Source of the DNA: Planctomicrobium sp.
GTDB lineage: Bacteria > Planctomycetota > Planctomycetia > Planctomycetales > Planctomycetaceae
Length of the DNA: 14,294 bases
NCBI GenBank assembly: GCA_029259835.1
Contig: JAJDEL010000130.1
Location: 1-14,294, forward strand
Direction: 5' to 3'
Shown here: positions 13,988 through 14,294 of the stretch, piece by piece
How the letters are laid out: every line of letters starts with the position of its first letter
How positions within the stretch are numbered: the first letter of the stretch is position 1
Position numbers and translations under genes: made by a program
The notes under the pieces: model-generated
Told to the model about the DNA's origin: nothing
The model's database searches: none
What the model saw: only the letters and a program-made list of their open reading frames with translations

Positions 13988-14294
13988 GAACATGTTTTAA
14001 AATTGCGTTGAAGTGTCAACAATCGCTACAGCTCCAAGGTATCAAAGCCTTTGGATGGAGCCATAGCGATGTTGAAATTACAGTATCCCAGCAACCTCAT
14101 CGATGCACAATGGAAGATTGTCAAGCGATTGTTGTCCAAGTCCAACACGCGAGGGCGAAAACAGATTGATCGCAGGCAAATCATCAACGCGATTTTGTAT
14201 TGGAATAGAACTGGGTGTCAGTGGCGATACCTTCCCAAAGAGTTTCCCAACTGGAATACAGTCTACGGAATCTTTCGCAAGTGGCGAATCGATG
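13988..14294 (+). mobile_element. Left part of an IS5-family insertion sequence, cut by the window edge
   Basis: The start of an IS5-type transposase lies about 80 bases from a plausible left end, GAACATGTTTTAAAATTGC, beginning near 13988. TAA just before it (13985-13987) would fit a 3-base TNA target duplication as in some IS5 subgroups. The right end is outside the window, so the terminal repeat and duplication cannot be confirmed. The boundary is approximate. Confidence 0.5.
14069..14294 (+). CDS. IS5-family transposase, N-terminal part only
   Basis: An open frame runs from ATG 14069 to the window end (75 codons). GGAG lies 8 bases before the ATG. The translation starts MLKLQYPSNLIDAQWKIV and contains NAILYWNRTGCQWRYLP followed by an FPNWNTVYGIFRKW segment. 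This is the DUF4096 N-terminal domain typical of IS5-family transposases (YPSDLTDxQW and RTGCQWRxLP signatures). The catalytic DDE domain lies beyond the edge, so intactness cannot be judged. It is divergent from the cation ATPase; the element sits about 100 bases upstream of that gene and could affect its expression. Confidence 0.88.
   Translation, partial: MLKLQYPSNLIDAQWKIVKRLLSKSNTRGRKQIDRRQIINAILYWNRTGCQWRYLPKEFPNWNTVYGIFRKWRID

Noticed and set aside
1..14294. CRISPR array, tRNA or rRNA genes
   Set aside because: No regularly spaced direct repeats with unique spacers and no recognisable tRNA or rRNA sequence on either strand by reading.

Overview
The window looks like a chromosomal segment of a planctomycete or a related PVC-group bacterium. 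This is an inference from gene content: an incomplete type II secretion (T2SS)-like cluster, a very large secretin-like protein built only of N-domains, an exported EF-hand protein rich in Gly/Arg/Pro, moderate GC by eye, and many genes without a clear Shine-Dalgarno site. No rRNA, tRNA or CRISPR array was seen.

Layout. Two divergent arms leave a roughly 300-base intergenic region (4984-5280). The leftward arm reads: exported four-EF-hand protein, gspF (inner-membrane platform), gspG (major pseudopilin), then gspH, gspI and gspJ (minor pseudopilins), tightly packed. It runs off the left edge, where gspK would be expected. The rightward arm reads: a 1242-residue exported protein of repeated secretin N-domains with no secretin beta-barrel, gspE (assembly ATPase), and a small TfoX C-terminal-domain protein. 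A convergent P2A (Ca2+-type) cation ATPase follows on the minus strand. The right edge cuts through an IS5-family insertion sequence, of which only the left end and the first 75 transposase codons are visible.

How the parts fit. GspE should power assembly on GspF of a pseudopilus made of GspG with a GspH/I/J tip. The N-domain protein takes the place in the cluster where gspD is expected, but it has no visible barrel and carries a fused N-terminal helical region resembling LTXXQ (Spy/CpxP-like) proteins. No gspC, L or M is visible in the window. The EF-hand protein and the N-domain protein are both exported and both carry GGGRPGG-type low-complexity tracts just after the signal peptide. They are therefore the best candidates for lineage-specific envelope parts of this machine, and the most interesting content here.

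Starts chosen. For the EF-hand gene, the N-domain gene, gspI and the ATPase I prefer starts downstream of the longest possible reading frame, using Shine-Dalgarno position and protein N-terminus. The reasons are given in each entry.
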